A DNA stretch of 42,202 bases, taken from assembly GCA_900552655.1 (NCBI GenBank), contig USAE01000009.1, positions 1 to 42,202 on the forward strand, read 5' to 3'. Shown piece after piece: positions 32,269-40,958 of this stretch (positions are counted from its first letter, which is position 1; each line of letters begins with the position of its first letter). The position numbers were made by a program, and so were the translations under genes. A model generated the notes under the pieces. The model made no database searches, was not told where the DNA came from, and saw only the letters and a program-made list of their open reading frames with translations. Source of the DNA: an uncultured Clostridium sp. GTDB taxonomy: Bacteria > Bacillota > Clostridia > TANB77 > CAG-508.

Positions 32269-35200
32269 TAATATCTCCTTTCATACATTCTAGTATATAT
32301 GCTTTTTCCATATTATCTATATAATTATAGTCATTTCCATAAAAACCTTTTTTAAAATTACAAATCGAATTGTATTTACAATATTCACAAGGTTTTCTTT
32401 TAGTTTTAACATTATAGTATGGTTTTATATCGATATTTCCATCTAAAATTTCTTTAGAAATTTGGGCTAAAGTGTTTTTTACATACTTTTGTAAAATTTC
32501 GAATTCTTTTCTAGAAACTACTTTAGAAGTTTTGTCCATAGTTCCATCTTTCTTTATTTTTACAGGAATTACATCTGACTTTTCTCCGTCTTTTAGTTTA
32601 TTATCCATCATATTTATAATATTCATTTCTGCTAAAACTAATCCATTCATTCTAAAATGTTCCCTTAGTTTTTGTTCTATCTCCTCTTCTGTTATATCTT
32701 TAGCTCTTTTTCCTTTATCTATTTTAGGTTCTACTAGTCCAAAATACAATATTCCTGCTGGTATTAAATCTTTGTCTTGGCATACTGCATCTAAATAAGT
32801 AATTAACTGTAATTGTAACCCTGCTAATACTTCATTTAAATTTATATCTTTTGCAGAAGATTTATAGTCTATTATCCTAATATATTTACCCGTTTCATCT
32901 TTTGCTAAATCTATTCTATCTATTTTTCCTGTTATTTCTACTTTTTTACCATCTTTTGTAACGATTTCTATAGGTCTATATTCTTTACCATTTTTAAACT
33001 CGATCTCGTTTCCTACTACTTCAAAATCGGTATTTTTTAGCCCTTGCACAATATATATTATAGAAAGCGTCACCAATCTACATAATCTATTTGTAAGAAT
33101 AATAAATTTTGGAATACTTTTAAAAATGTAGTTAGATGTTAAATTTAGTTTTTCTTCTACTATTTGTTTCACAATTTTTTCTATATCTGCATTTTCAATT
33201 TCTTTTATCGAAATTTTTTTATTAGATACATTCTCAAAAAATGTATCTATAACCTCATGCATAAACGAACCTGTATCTATTGGGTCTAATTTTAAAGATT
33301 TCTTTTCTTTTAATTTTAATCCATATTCTAAGTAAAAAGAAAATGGGCAACTTCTATATCTTTCTAATCTAGAAATTGTTGTATGCAAAGTTTCTCCATA
33401 TAACTTTTTCACAAATTCTGGCTTTATTTGTTCTGGAATATTTGTATAAGTAATTCCCTCTAAACTTTTTAAAAGCCTGCTTTTCCATAATGCATCGTTT
33501 TCATAATAATTTAAAACATCAAACCATATATCTTCTACATCTTTTCCTTCTTGATAATCGTTTAGCTTTTCTATTAAGTTGTCAAATGTATTATTTTTAG
33601 TAATAATTTCTTTTTCTTGGCTTATTATGTCACTTGTTTCTTGCAAGTTTGAATATATCTTTTTCATCTTTGTTATTAAGATTGATGGTCTTAGTGTTCG
33701 TCCTTCATTATCTGATGAAGCATAAGATAAAAACAATTTTTCTTCTGCAACTGTAAAAGCTTTGTATATATTAAAATTCTCTTCGTATAAATTTTCTAAG
33801 CTTCCATTGGCAAGTTCAAAGCCTTGCTCTTTTAAATATTCTCTATCTTTATCGTTAAAAAATCCTTCGTCTTTATATACACTTGGAAATTCCCCATCAT
33901 TTATTCCTATAATAAATACAGCTTTAACTTTATGGCTTCTCGACCTACTAACATCACCAACAATTACTTCATCTTGTGTTGCTGGAATTTTACCAAGCCC
34001 TGTATTTTTTAATCCTATTTTTAATGTGCTTATATATTTATCAAAATTTGTTTTTTCTTCTCCAAATACTAACACAATTTCGTCAAATAATTCTATTAAA
34101 ACTTTAAAACTAGTTTCGTATTCATTTGCAAGTTCTATAAATCCTTTTTCTTCTAATTTATTTATTTTTAATTTTATGGTTTCTTCCAATTTCATTTCTT
34201 GTAAAAACTCATATAAAATTTTAGTCAAATTAAAAAATGTATTATCTTTTTTTGCTTTTTCTTGTAAATTTCTTATTGGTTTTACTATCATTCTTCTTAA
34301 TTCGTTTAGCCTATCTACTTCTTCTTTTGTATATTCATCTTTTCCTACATAATTCCAATCTTCTTTATACCACTTGTTTCCTTTTATTCCCCATCTTATG
34401 CAATAATTTTCCAGTTTAAATATTTCTTCTCTTTCTATGTTTACAAATCCAGTTTTTAAATAATTAAATACAGATTCATATGACCAATTTTTATTGCATA
34501 TTTCTAGAACCGAAATTAAAAATTTAACTATTATATTTTCACTTAATTCTCTTTTTTCATCTATAAACACTGGAATATTATAATTGCTAAATATAACTTT
34601 TATTAAACTAGAATATATACTTAAATTTTTAGTTATAACAGATATATCTTTATACCTATACTCTTCATTTCTAACTAGTTTTACTATTTGAGTTGCTATA
34701 TGTTCTATTTCACTATATTGATTGTTAGCTAAAAACATTTTTATATTTTTTGGCTCTTCCTCATATTTTTTGTAAGGTATTTTATAAAAGTTTTCTTCTA
34801 AATGTTTAAGTTCTTCATTTTTAAACCTATATAAATTTTTAAGCTTTACATCTTCTTCAATTTCTATACCATATTCTTTGGCAATATTAATTAACTTGAT
34901 TCCTGTATTTTTACTTGCATAAAAAATATCTTTGTCTAGTTCTTCATTTTGCATTAAATTATCTGTGCAAATTGTAATATTTACTTGTTTTGCAATTTGC
35001 AGTAATTTTGCTATTATTTGATATTCCTGAGTTGTAAAGCCTACAAATTCGTCTATGTATATTATTGCATCTTTAAATTGATTACTTTCTACTATTTGAT
35101 TATTTAAAATATCTAAAACATCATTTTCGTCTAAAAATCTATTTTGAATACTACTTTCAAATTCTTCGTACATTGTAATCATGTCATTTAGTTTTAACTT

Positions 35201-35635
35201 TAAATACACATCTTGGGTATTATTACATTCTTCCCTTAATTTATTTATATCTATTCTATGTTTTTTAAATTCAGTTATAGAATTTCCTATTATATCTACA
35301 TTTTCAGAACTTTTCCCTAAAAAATTTAGCGAATCTTTTTGTTTGCACAAAATATCGTAAAGTAACATTGCTTTTCCGCTTTTACTTAAGTTAGTTTTTT
35401 TAGCTCCACCTATTTCATTTCTTACTCTAAAAGCCATTCTATTAAATGTAATTACTTCTGTATTTATTAGGCTCACATTATTTGTAATTTCCATTAACTT
35501 TTTCTCAGCCATTAATGCCATTTGGTTTGGCACAATTAAATATATCTTTTCTTTATTTATATCTTTAGCAATTTCTTTAAAGCAATATTCACTTTTACCA
35601 GAACCCGATTTTCCATATATTAATTTTAAACTCAT
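32255..35635 (-). CDS. addB: ATP-dependent helicase/nuclease subunit B
   Basis: AddB is a subunit of the AddAB enzyme that resects DNA double-strand breaks up to a Chi-like site. The protein has 1126 residues, normal length. The P-loop GKSGSGKSE (8-16) opens the helicase-like half. The C-terminal RecB-type nuclease has GKIDRID and IIDYKSSAKDI followed by LQLQLITYLDAV. The Fe-S staple is formed by one Cys in RYRSCPFSFYLEYG and three near the end (PCEYCKYNSICNF). No addA is in the window. The ATG follows GAGGTGAG. It sits after a terminator behind ftsZ and overlaps pgeF. Confidence 0.92.
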   Translation of the reverse strand: MSLKLIYGKSGSGKSEYCFKEIAKDINKEKIYLIVPNQMALMAEKKLMEITNNVSLINTEVITFNRMAFRVRNEIGGAKKTNLSKSGKAMLLYDILCKQKDSLNFLGKSSENVDIIGNSITEFKKHRIDINKLREECNNTQDVYLKLKLNDMITMYEEFESSIQNRFLDENDVLDILNNQIVESNQFKDAIIYIDEFVGFTTQEYQIIAKLLQIAKQVNITICTDNLMQNEELDKDIFYASKNTGIKLINIAKEYGIEIEEDVKLKNLYRFKNEELKHLEENFYKIPYKKYEEEPKNIKMFLANNQYSEIEHIATQIVKLVRNEEYRYKDISVITKNLSIYSSLIKVIFSNYNIPVFIDEKRELSENIIVKFLISVLEICNKNWSYESVFNYLKTGFVNIEREEIFKLENYCIRWGIKGNKWYKEDWNYVGKDEYTKEEVDRLNELRRMIVKPIRNLQEKAKKDNTFFNLTKILYEFLQEMKLEETIKLKINKLEEKGFIELANEYETSFKVLIELFDEIVLVFGEEKTNFDKYISTLKIGLKNTGLGKIPATQDEVIVGDVSRSRSHKVKAVFIIGINDGEFPSVYKDEGFFNDKDREYLKEQGFELANGSLENLYEENFNIYKAFTVAEEKLFLSYASSDNEGRTLRPSILITKMKKIYSNLQETSDIISQEKEIITKNNTFDNLIEKLNDYQEGKDVEDIWFDVLNYYENDALWKSRLLKSLEGITYTNIPEQIKPEFVKKLYGETLHTTISRLERYRSCPFSFYLEYGLKLKEKKSLKLDPIDTGSFMHEVIDTFFENVSNKKISIKEIENADIEKIVKQIVEEKLNLTSNYIFKSIPKFIILTNRLCRLVTLSIIYIVQGLKNTDFEVVGNEIEFKNGKEYRPIEIVTKDGKKVEITGKIDRIDLAKDETGKYIRIIDYKSSAKDINLNEVLAGLQLQLITYLDAVCQDKDLIPAGILYFGLVEPKIDKGKRAKDITEEEIEQKLREHFRMNGLVLAEMNIINMMDNKLKDGEKSDVIPVKIKKDGTMDKTSKVVSRKEFEILQKYVKNTLAQISKEILDGNIDIKPYYNVKTKRKPCEYCKYNSICNFKKGFYGNDYNYIDNMEKAYILECMKGDINESK

Positions 35636-35672
35636 TTTCTCACCTCATATGTGTTAATATTATCATATTTAG

Positions 35673-35712
35673 GCAAAAAAAAACACCTTAATGTAAAAAC
35701 ATTTGGTGTTTT
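35673..35712 (-). terminator. Terminator of ftsZ
   Basis: AAAACACC (35680-35687) with GGTGTTTT (35705-35712), and AATGT (35690-35694) with ACATT (35699-35703), make a long stem closed by AAAA. Nine U follow on the minus strand. Confidence 0.8.
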
Positions 35713-35715
35713 AAA

Positions 35716-35747
35716 CCGGGATTTTAAGGACCGTCACTTAATCCCGA
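35716..35747 (+). repeat. REP-like palindrome, copy 6
   Basis: CGGGATT (35717-35723) pairs with AATCCCG (35740-35746) around TTAAGGACCGTCACTT. It lies 7 nt past the ftsZ stop and just before its terminator, oriented against ftsZ. The inner bases match copy 5. Confidence 0.85.
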
Positions 35748-35754
35748 ATATTTG

Positions 35755-36702
35755 TTACATTCCGATTCCTGTTGCTATAACTGTAATTATTATTTCATCT
35801 TGTAAAGAATCGTCTATAATTGTTCCAAAAATTATATTTGCTTCTGGATTGTCTACTCTATCTCCTATTACTGTCATTATTGCATTTATCTCGTCTAAAG
35901 GCATTTCTCCACTTCCTGCTATGTTTACAATTACTCCTTTAGCATTTTGTATCATTGTTTCTGTTAAAGGATTTCCTATTGCTTCTTTTACCGCAACTTC
36001 GTTTCTGTGTTCACCTTTGCCTCTACCAATACCCATGTAAGCATTTCCTTTGTAGCCTATAATTGTTCTAATATCTGCAAAGTCTATATTTACTAAACCT
36101 GGTGTTGCAATTTGGTCTGTTATACCTTTTATTCCCTTTTCTAGAACTAAGTCTACTTCTTTAAAGGCACTTTGTAGTGTAAGCCTACTGTTTCCTTTTA
36201 ATAAGTTGTCGTTTAAAACAACTATTAGTGAATTTACATTTTCACGTAATTCGTCTATTCCTCTTTGTGCTCTTGCCATTCGTATTTTTCCTTCAAAAGA
36301 AAATGGTCTAGAAACTATACCTACTGTTAAGATTCCCATCTCTTTTGCAAATTGTGCTATTGTAGGAATTGCACCTGTTCCTGTTCCTCCACCCATTCCA
36401 GCTGTTAGGAACAATAAATCTGTACCTTGTAATATATTTTTGATTTCTTCCCTGCTTTCCATTGCAGCTCTTTCACCTATGGATACATCTCCTCCAGCAC
36501 CTAGTCCTTTTGTAATTTCTTTCCCGATTTGCATAACATTTTTTGTTTTTGATTTTTCGAGAACTTTTACTTCTGTGTTAAACTCATAAAATTCTACACC
36601 CTCGATTCCATCTTCGATCATTCTATTAACAGCATTGTTACCAGCTCCACCGATTCCAATTACTTTAATATTAATTAAGTTCTTAACATTTAATTTATCC
36701 AT
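35755..36702 (-). CDS. ftsZ: FtsZ cell-division GTPase, core domain only
   Basis: FtsZ is the tubulin-like GTPase that forms the Z ring. Residues 1-315 hold a complete core: GIGGAGNNAVNRM (16-28), the GTP-binding GGGTGTG (104-110), SRPFSFEG near 131-138, and the T7 loop NIDFAD (205-210) with both Asp. The protein stops at ITVIATGIGM, where B. subtilis FtsZ continues for about 65 residues with a linker and the C-terminal peptide that binds FtsA, SepF and ZapA-like partners. Downstream sequence on all frames shows no lost tail, only a REP-like palindrome then the terminator. It may be a tail-less FtsZ paralogue or a truncated sole copy. The ATG follows AAAGGAG; a TATAAT is at 36777-36782. Confidence 0.88.
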   Translation of the reverse strand: MDKLNVKNLINIKVIGIGGAGNNAVNRMIEDGIEGVEFYEFNTEVKVLEKSKTKNVMQIGKEITKGLGAGGDVSIGERAAMESREEIKNILQGTDLLFLTAGMGGGTGTGAIPTIAQFAKEMGILTVGIVSRPFSFEGKIRMARAQRGIDELRENVNSLIVVLNDNLLKGNSRLTLQSAFKEVDLVLEKGIKGITDQIATPGLVNIDFADIRTIIGYKGNAYMGIGRGKGEHRNEVAVKEAIGNPLTETMIQNAKGVIVNIAGSGEMPLDEINAIMTVIGDRVDNPEANIIFGTIIDDSLQDEIIITVIATGIGM

Positions 36703-36841
36703 ATATTATCTCCTTTATTTTTTATATTTCAATAATATATTACTAGGCATTTTATAAAATATAACACTTCGACCTCATTATAACACGTTTTTCGCCTTTT
36801 GTGGAGTTTTTTTCAAATTTTTTTGAAATTTAATATGTTAA

Positions 36842-37498
36842 CTAATTATTTTTACCTAATAGTTTTCCAATATCTAAATAATTTTCTGGTATATTTCCTA
36901 TAATAACATTTTCTGCTAATATTATTTTTTCTTCTATTTCATTACTTATAGTATTAAATGGTGTTAATACTTCTATTTTACAAGTTATATTTGTAAAAAT
37001 CCTATGTATAGATTGGTTTATTCCTGTAGATGTAAACTCACTCATAACTTCGGTGTTTATATTACCTATACTAGATATTCTAATTGGAACTTTTGGGCCT
37101 CTTCCCGATAATAATTTAATCCCTGTAAAAGAACCTAACCTTATATATATATCCCTATTTGGGGTATTATCTATTTTATCTTGTATTTTTAGAGAAATTT
37201 GTGAAATAATTTTATTTATTATTGCAATGTTTGCCTGCATCGAAACTATTTTCCCTTCTTTATCTTTTACTAATGTAACTAGATCATTATAGCCATATTT
37301 TTCCATAACTTCGTCTATTGTTTCGTGTACTATTTGTGTTGCTACAGATTTTGCTTCGTTTAAACATAATTGGTTAAAAGTAGGTCCAATTGTTTTTACT
37401 AAATAACATACTGTAAGTATCGCTGTTATTAGAACTGCAAGAACTAACTTATACTCTTTAGATAAATTTATCTTTTTTCTAGAATATATTTTTTCCAT
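36842..37498 (-). CDS. yunB: Sporulation protein YunB
   Basis: YunB is a mother-cell sporulation protein of unknown molecular role, widely kept in spore formers. The protein has 218 residues with one membrane segment near 18-38 (LVLAVLITAILTVCYLV) and an extracytoplasmic remainder. Family blocks are seen: IRLGSFTGIKLLSGRGPKVP near 125-144, SEFTSTGINQSIHRIF near 156-171, and the end block VIIGNIPENYLDIGKLLG. The ATG is one base after the sipL stop, so translation is coupled. Confidence 0.9.
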   Translation of the reverse strand: MEKIYSRKKINLSKEYKLVLAVLITAILTVCYLVKTIGPTFNQLCLNEAKSVATQIVHETIDEVMEKYGYNDLVTLVKDKEGKIVSMQANIAIINKIISQISLKIQDKIDNTPNRDIYIRLGSFTGIKLLSGRGPKVPIRISSIGNINTEVMSEFTSTGINQSIHRIFTNITCKIEVLTPFNTISNEIEEKIILAENVIIGNIPENYLDIGKLLGKNN

Positions 37499-37499
37499 A

Positions 37500-39044
37500 T
37501 TACATAGCCTGAACTTTTTCTACATATCTAGGTATAAATAGTTGTTGGTTTACTTCTATTTTATCTTCATCTTCTATATTATTAATTTGTTTTATATTTT
37601 CTACTGTGCTCTTATACCTTTTAGCAATATTCCATAATGTGTCTCCAGGTTTAACAAAATATATTATTATACTATGTTCTTCTTTTTCTTCTAATTCCGT
37701 TTCTTCTAGTTCATCTATAATATTAAGTTCTATCGTTTTAAACATTTTTGTATTAATATTTAGTTCTATGTTAAGACCAACATTTTCATTTTCTGCAAGA
37801 ATATCACACTTTTCCACATCAACAATAATGTCTAAATTTTCTTCTTTCATTCCTTCTAATATATTTATTTCGTAATTAATTGGAAATCTAAATTCTTTTT
37901 TATCTATTTGTCTAGTTTCTACACTTTCGTATAAAATATTTACAATTGCCTCTCCTTCGTAAATAGCTTTGCTACCAAGTATTTTTATGTTATTTATATT
38001 TGCATTTGTACTAACATTATAAATTCTTCCGTTACTAATTTCTGAATTTGTAATTTGCTCCTTCATTACGTAATTATCACTTATATTTTGCAATCCTACC
38101 ATTGCTTTTATAGTTTTTTGTTTATATTCTATATTAGAAAATGGCGTAAATACATCTTGTATTAGTTCTATATCTTTAGTTTGGTATGAATAGCAACTAA
38201 TTTCTGTTTCTACTTCTAAGTATATAGAATTTTCTTCTGTGTTATTAAGTTTTATTAAAATATTTTTTATACAATATTTTAGTTCACATATATTTTCTTC
38301 TGTTATATTCTCCATATCTATAAATCCCATAATAGGAATTACTTTTTCTACATAACTTATTTTTCCTTCTTCTGTTAAATACAATATTTTTACACTAAGT
38401 TCGGATTTAGCTACAATTTTATTATAACTAATTTTGAAATCTTTATTTATTATTTTTACTTCTTTTTTTAGAATTTCTAAAATTTTTTCTTCCGAATTTA
38501 ATATTATATTTTCCTTAGCATTTGCATTTGTAGTATTTTTTCCTACCATAGAATTTAATTGTACTATTTTATTAAGTTTTTGTATTCTTTTAATTCCCTT
38601 TATTTCTTTTAATATACTCACTCCATTGTTAGAATATAATCTTACATTTACCTCTATGATAGCCTTCAAATTAATTTTTCTTCCATTTAAAACATCACAT
38701 TCCATGTTTTTTAAAACTATATTAACATCTATATCTGCCTCTTCTACTTTGCTTTCTACATCCAAAAATTCTGAAAAATCTATATTGCTATTAAGACCTC
38801 TTATAGTTTCATCTCCACTATCTGCCAAATATATAATATTGCTATCTATTGTACCATCTATTTTAATCTTTCCATTTATCATTTCTTTTTTATATATACA
38901 AACATTTCCACTTAAATCTATTGTTTTTACAATATCTGGCTTTATATCTGGAACTATTATAGAACTTTCTAATGTAATTTCCTTCTTTTTCCCCTCTATA
39001 AGTCTATTTACACATAAGTTGTCTTGTAAAACTTCTATACTCAT
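37500..39044 (-). CDS. sipL: SPOCS-domain spore coat protein with LysM (SipL)
   Basis: SipL is the clostridial protein that binds SpoIVA through its C-terminal LysM and helps localise the coat around the forespore. The protein has 514 residues. Several SPOCS (DUF3794) repeats fill residues 1-440; each has a beta-rich core (for example CVNRLIEGKKKEITLES, and KLNKIVQLNSMVGKNT near 150). The LysM domain is at about 455-505 (FVKPGDTLWNIAKRYKST). The ATG follows AGGAGGT. It sits in yabG-veg-sipL-yunB order, supporting a sporulation role. The start of the gene is 91 nt after veg with a terminator between. Confidence 0.9.
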   Translation of the reverse strand: MSIEVLQDNLCVNRLIEGKKKEITLESSIIVPDIKPDIVKTIDLSGNVCIYKKEMINGKIKIDGTIDSNIIYLADSGDETIRGLNSNIDFSEFLDVESKVEEADIDVNIVLKNMECDVLNGRKINLKAIIEVNVRLYSNNGVSILKEIKGIKRIQKLNKIVQLNSMVGKNTTNANAKENIILNSEEKILEILKKEVKIINKDFKISYNKIVAKSELSVKILYLTEEGKISYVEKVIPIMGFIDMENITEENICELKYCIKNILIKLNNTEENSIYLEVETEISCYSYQTKDIELIQDVFTPFSNIEYKQKTIKAMVGLQNISDNYVMKEQITNSEISNGRIYNVSTNANINNIKILGSKAIYEGEAIVNILYESVETRQIDKKEFRFPINYEINILEGMKEENLDIIVDVEKCDILAENENVGLNIELNINTKMFKTIELNIIDELEETELEEKEEHSIIIYFVKPGDTLWNIAKRYKSTVENIKQINNIEDEDKIEVNQQLFIPRYVEKVQAM

Positions 39045-39085
39045 TTTTTACCTCCTTTTCTTTTTTATATTTATATGAATAAGGC

Positions 39086-39114
39086 AAAAAAAAATTCCTA
39101 TTTCTAGGAATTTT
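39086..39114 (-). terminator. Terminator of veg
   Basis: AAAATTCCTA (39091-39100) and TAGGAATTTT (39105-39114) form a 10-bp stem with a 4-nt loop, followed on the minus strand by a long U-run. Confidence 0.8.
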
Positions 39115-39135
39115 CATCTATATTTAAGCAAAATA

Positions 39136-39435
39136 TTATAAATCTATTTTTTTACTTAATCTTTTATCTTCTGCTGGTGGTATTAATGGGCTATATTCTT
39201 GGCCATCAAATACTTGAACTTCTACAGTTCTAGTTAAGATATCAGTATAACTATATGTTACATTTCTATCGTTTTCCTCATATTTTACTATAAAAATATT
39301 TGGATAGGCTTTTTCTATTGTGGCTTCTTTCTCGAAAGTTCTGCTTCTTCCTAAAGATCCTTTTACAATAATCTTTTGACCAATCTTTCCATCAATATCT
39401 GTTTTTAGATTTGTTATATCATCTCTACAAATCAT
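39136..39435 (-). CDS. veg: Veg family protein
   Basis: Veg is a small, highly expressed Firmicute protein linked in B. subtilis to biofilm matrix gene expression. This copy has 99 residues. It matches the family through IKEL-like N-terminal ITNLKTDIDGKIGQKIIVKG (about 7-26) and SRTFEKEATIEKAYPNIFIV (about 31-50), then VTYSYTDILTRTVEV. It is slightly longer than B. subtilis Veg because of the C-terminal EYSPLIPPAEDKRLSKK. RBS AGGTGATGG precedes the ATG. Its promoter is a perfect TTGACA-17-TATAAT. It lies downstream of yabG, as in Bacillus. Confidence 0.9.
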   Translation of the reverse strand: MICRDDITNLKTDIDGKIGQKIIVKGSLGRSRTFEKEATIEKAYPNIFIVKYEENDRNVTYSYTDILTRTVEVQVFDGQEYSPLIPPAEDKRLSKKIDL

Positions 39436-39452
39436 TCCATCACCTACTTTTT

Positions 39453-39478
39453 AAAACTGCTCTAATTATAGCAGTTTT
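39453..39478 (-). promoter_or_regulatory. Inverted repeat over the veg -10 box
   Basis: AAAACTGCT (39453-39461) and AGCAGTTTT (39470-39478) form a perfect 9-bp dyad around 8 nt that include most of the -10 hexamer (39465-39470). It may be an operator. A full RNA hairpin cannot form in the transcript, since +1 lies near 39458. Confidence 0.5.
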
Positions 39479-39493
39479 GTCGAAAGGTGTCAA
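39465..39493 (-). promoter_or_regulatory. Consensus sigma-A promoter of veg
   Basis: On the minus strand a perfect TTGACA (39488-39493), exactly 17 nt, and a perfect TATAAT (39465-39470). The veg promoter of B. subtilis is also very strong, so this fits established knowledge. Confidence 0.85.
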
Positions 39494-39659
39494 AACGTCA
39501 AACCTTCTGTGTACCAGTCTTTTTCCTTGATATATAGGCTCTTATTGCTACTTGTTTTTATTTTATTACATTTACATTACAATTAAATTACATTTTTATT
39601 ACTTTTCTAGTGTTATCTCTTATTTCAGCTAAAAAAATAGTATCGTTTATTGTTCTTAT

Positions 39660-40448
39660 TTACTTTCTCTTTTTTCCTCTTGCTCCTATTCCTCCAATTC
39701 CTTCTTTTCCATCTCTTAAGTCATTTGCTATATCATCTATAGTTATATAATATTCGCTGTTGGTAGTGGCAATTCTTTCTGCTACTATTAGTGGATCTGC
39801 AAAGTCTATTAATACTCTTCCTGGTGATGAAGCAAAATTTGCACCAGCATCTATTAACGCTTCAAAAAAACTTTGACAAGCTCCTGCAAATATAACTAAA
39901 TTATTTCCCATTTTATGTTCTCTTGCTTTTTTTACTGTATTTACGAAAAATCTAGAATTCATGTAATTGTATATATCATTATAGTTTCTCCCTTTTTTTA
40001 TCATTCCATCATGTCCGGTTATTACTAAAATATCTGGTTCGTATTTAGATATTATGTCTTTTATTACATATTCTTGTTTTTCTTCTGGAACATATTTTAC
40101 TATAGCATTTAATCCTAATTTTTTATAATATTTATATGATTTTTCCATATACCTTTTGTCGCCATCTAGGTGAAGTATTTTTCCTGTTTTAATGTTATTA
40201 TACGAATTTCTTCTTTTATAAATTTTATTTTCTAAAATTTTTGTGTTTTCTTCTATATATTTATTTACATATTTTCGGTCTACCAGCTCTAATTCTTCTA
40301 CAGGAAGCTTTTCTATAATTCGTACATATACTCCTTTTAATGTTGCTATTCTCTTTTTTTTCTCTAGTTTTATTTTTTCTACTATAAAAATAATTTTATT
40401 TTTGTCTGATTTTTTTATCACAACACTTCCCTTTTTTATTTTATTCAT
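39660..40448 (-). CDS. yabG: Sporulation-specific protease YabG
   Basis: YabG is a mother-cell protease that processes spore coat proteins (and pre-pro-CspBA in C. difficile). The protein has 262 residues. Family blocks are GKILHLDGDKRYMEKSYKYY near 107-126, DILVITGHDGM near 156-166, VIFAGACQSFFEALIDAGANFASSPGR near 203-230 and VAERIATTNSEYYITIDD near the C-terminus. The Cys in GACQSF and His in GHDG are candidate catalytic residues. ATG at 40448 is chosen because AGGTG precedes it; the longer GTG reading overlaps that RBS. It is followed by veg (224 nt gap carrying the veg promoter). Confidence 0.93.
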   Translation of the reverse strand: MNKIKKGSVVIKKSDKNKIIFIVEKIKLEKKKRIATLKGVYVRIIEKLPVEELELVDRKYVNKYIEENTKILENKIYKRRNSYNNIKTGKILHLDGDKRYMEKSYKYYKKLGLNAIVKYVPEEKQEYVIKDIISKYEPDILVITGHDGMIKKGRNYNDIYNYMNSRFFVNTVKKAREHKMGNNLVIFAGACQSFFEALIDAGANFASSPGRVLIDFADPLIVAERIATTNSEYYITIDDIANDLRDGKEGIGGIGARGKKRK

Positions 40449-40507
40449 TGCTATCACCTAATATATTTTATGTTAATTTATTAAGTCTTGTGAATATCAT
40501 GTTAACT

Positions 40508-40561
40508 AAAAAAGGAACCTAAGATTTTATAGAAAATTTAAATTCTAAAAGTCTTAGGTTC
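40508..40561 (-). terminator. Terminator of spoIIID
   Basis: GAACCTAAGA (40515-40524) pairs with TCTTAGGTTC (40552-40561), with further inner pairing, and is followed by six U on the minus strand. Confidence 0.8.
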
Positions 40562-40581
40562 ATCGTAATTTTATTTCGCAA

Positions 40582-40851
40582 TTATCCCGCTTTATCTTCC
40601 TTTATATGGCTATATTTAAGCTTTGTTGCCATTCCTCCTCTTATGTGCCTTTCTGCTTTATTTTTATCTAATATTTTTCGTACTTCCTTTGCCAATACTG
40701 GGTTTATCTTTAGTAATCTTTCACTTAAGTCTTTGTGCACCGTACTCTTACTAATTCCAAATTTAGACGCTGCACCCCTTACTGTATCTTTTGAATTTAT
40801 AATATAATGTGCAAGTTCTATTGCACGTTTTTCTATTGATAGATTTTTCAT
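40582..40851 (-). CDS. spoIIID: Mother-cell sporulation regulator SpoIIID
   Basis: SpoIIID is a small DNA-binding protein that adjusts the sigma-E regulon during sporulation. The protein has 89 residues from the chosen start. The HTH runs through KDTVRGAASKFGISKSTVHKDL (about 22-43), and the basic C-terminal region RHIRGGMATKLKYSHIK is typical. ATG at 40851 is chosen because GGGGGT lies 8-9 nt upstream; the longer reading (MGVFF added) lacks an RBS. It has its own terminator. A 6-bp inverted repeat GAATAC/GTATTC lies just upstream of the start. Confidence 0.94.
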   Translation of the reverse strand: MKNLSIEKRAIELAHYIINSKDTVRGAASKFGISKSTVHKDLSERLLKINPVLAKEVRKILDKNKAERHIRGGMATKLKYSHIKEDKAG

Positions 40852-40958
40852 AAAGAAAACCCCCATGTGAATACTTTTGTTACAATGTATTCAATAAGGG
40901 GTTGTATTAGAACGATATTAATTTAAATTGTAATTTTCTTTATAAAATTTAGCTAAAA

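Noticed and set aside
33762..34352. 196-codon plus-strand frame inside addB
   Set aside because: It lies antisense to well-conserved addB sequence, has no RBS and no recognisable domain.
7616..35747. CRISPR array made of the dispersed palindromes
   Set aside because: The copies are single, kilobases apart and differ from each other; there is no regular spacer and no cas gene.
35713..35754. Frameshifted remainder of the ftsZ tail downstream of its stop
   Set aside because: Only a REP-like palindrome and the terminator are present; no frame resembles an FtsZ linker or C-terminal peptide.
36777..36782. Full promoter for ftsZ at the TATAAT
   Set aside because: A good -10 is present, but no acceptable -35 lies at 16-18 nt, so only the hexamer is mentioned with ftsZ.
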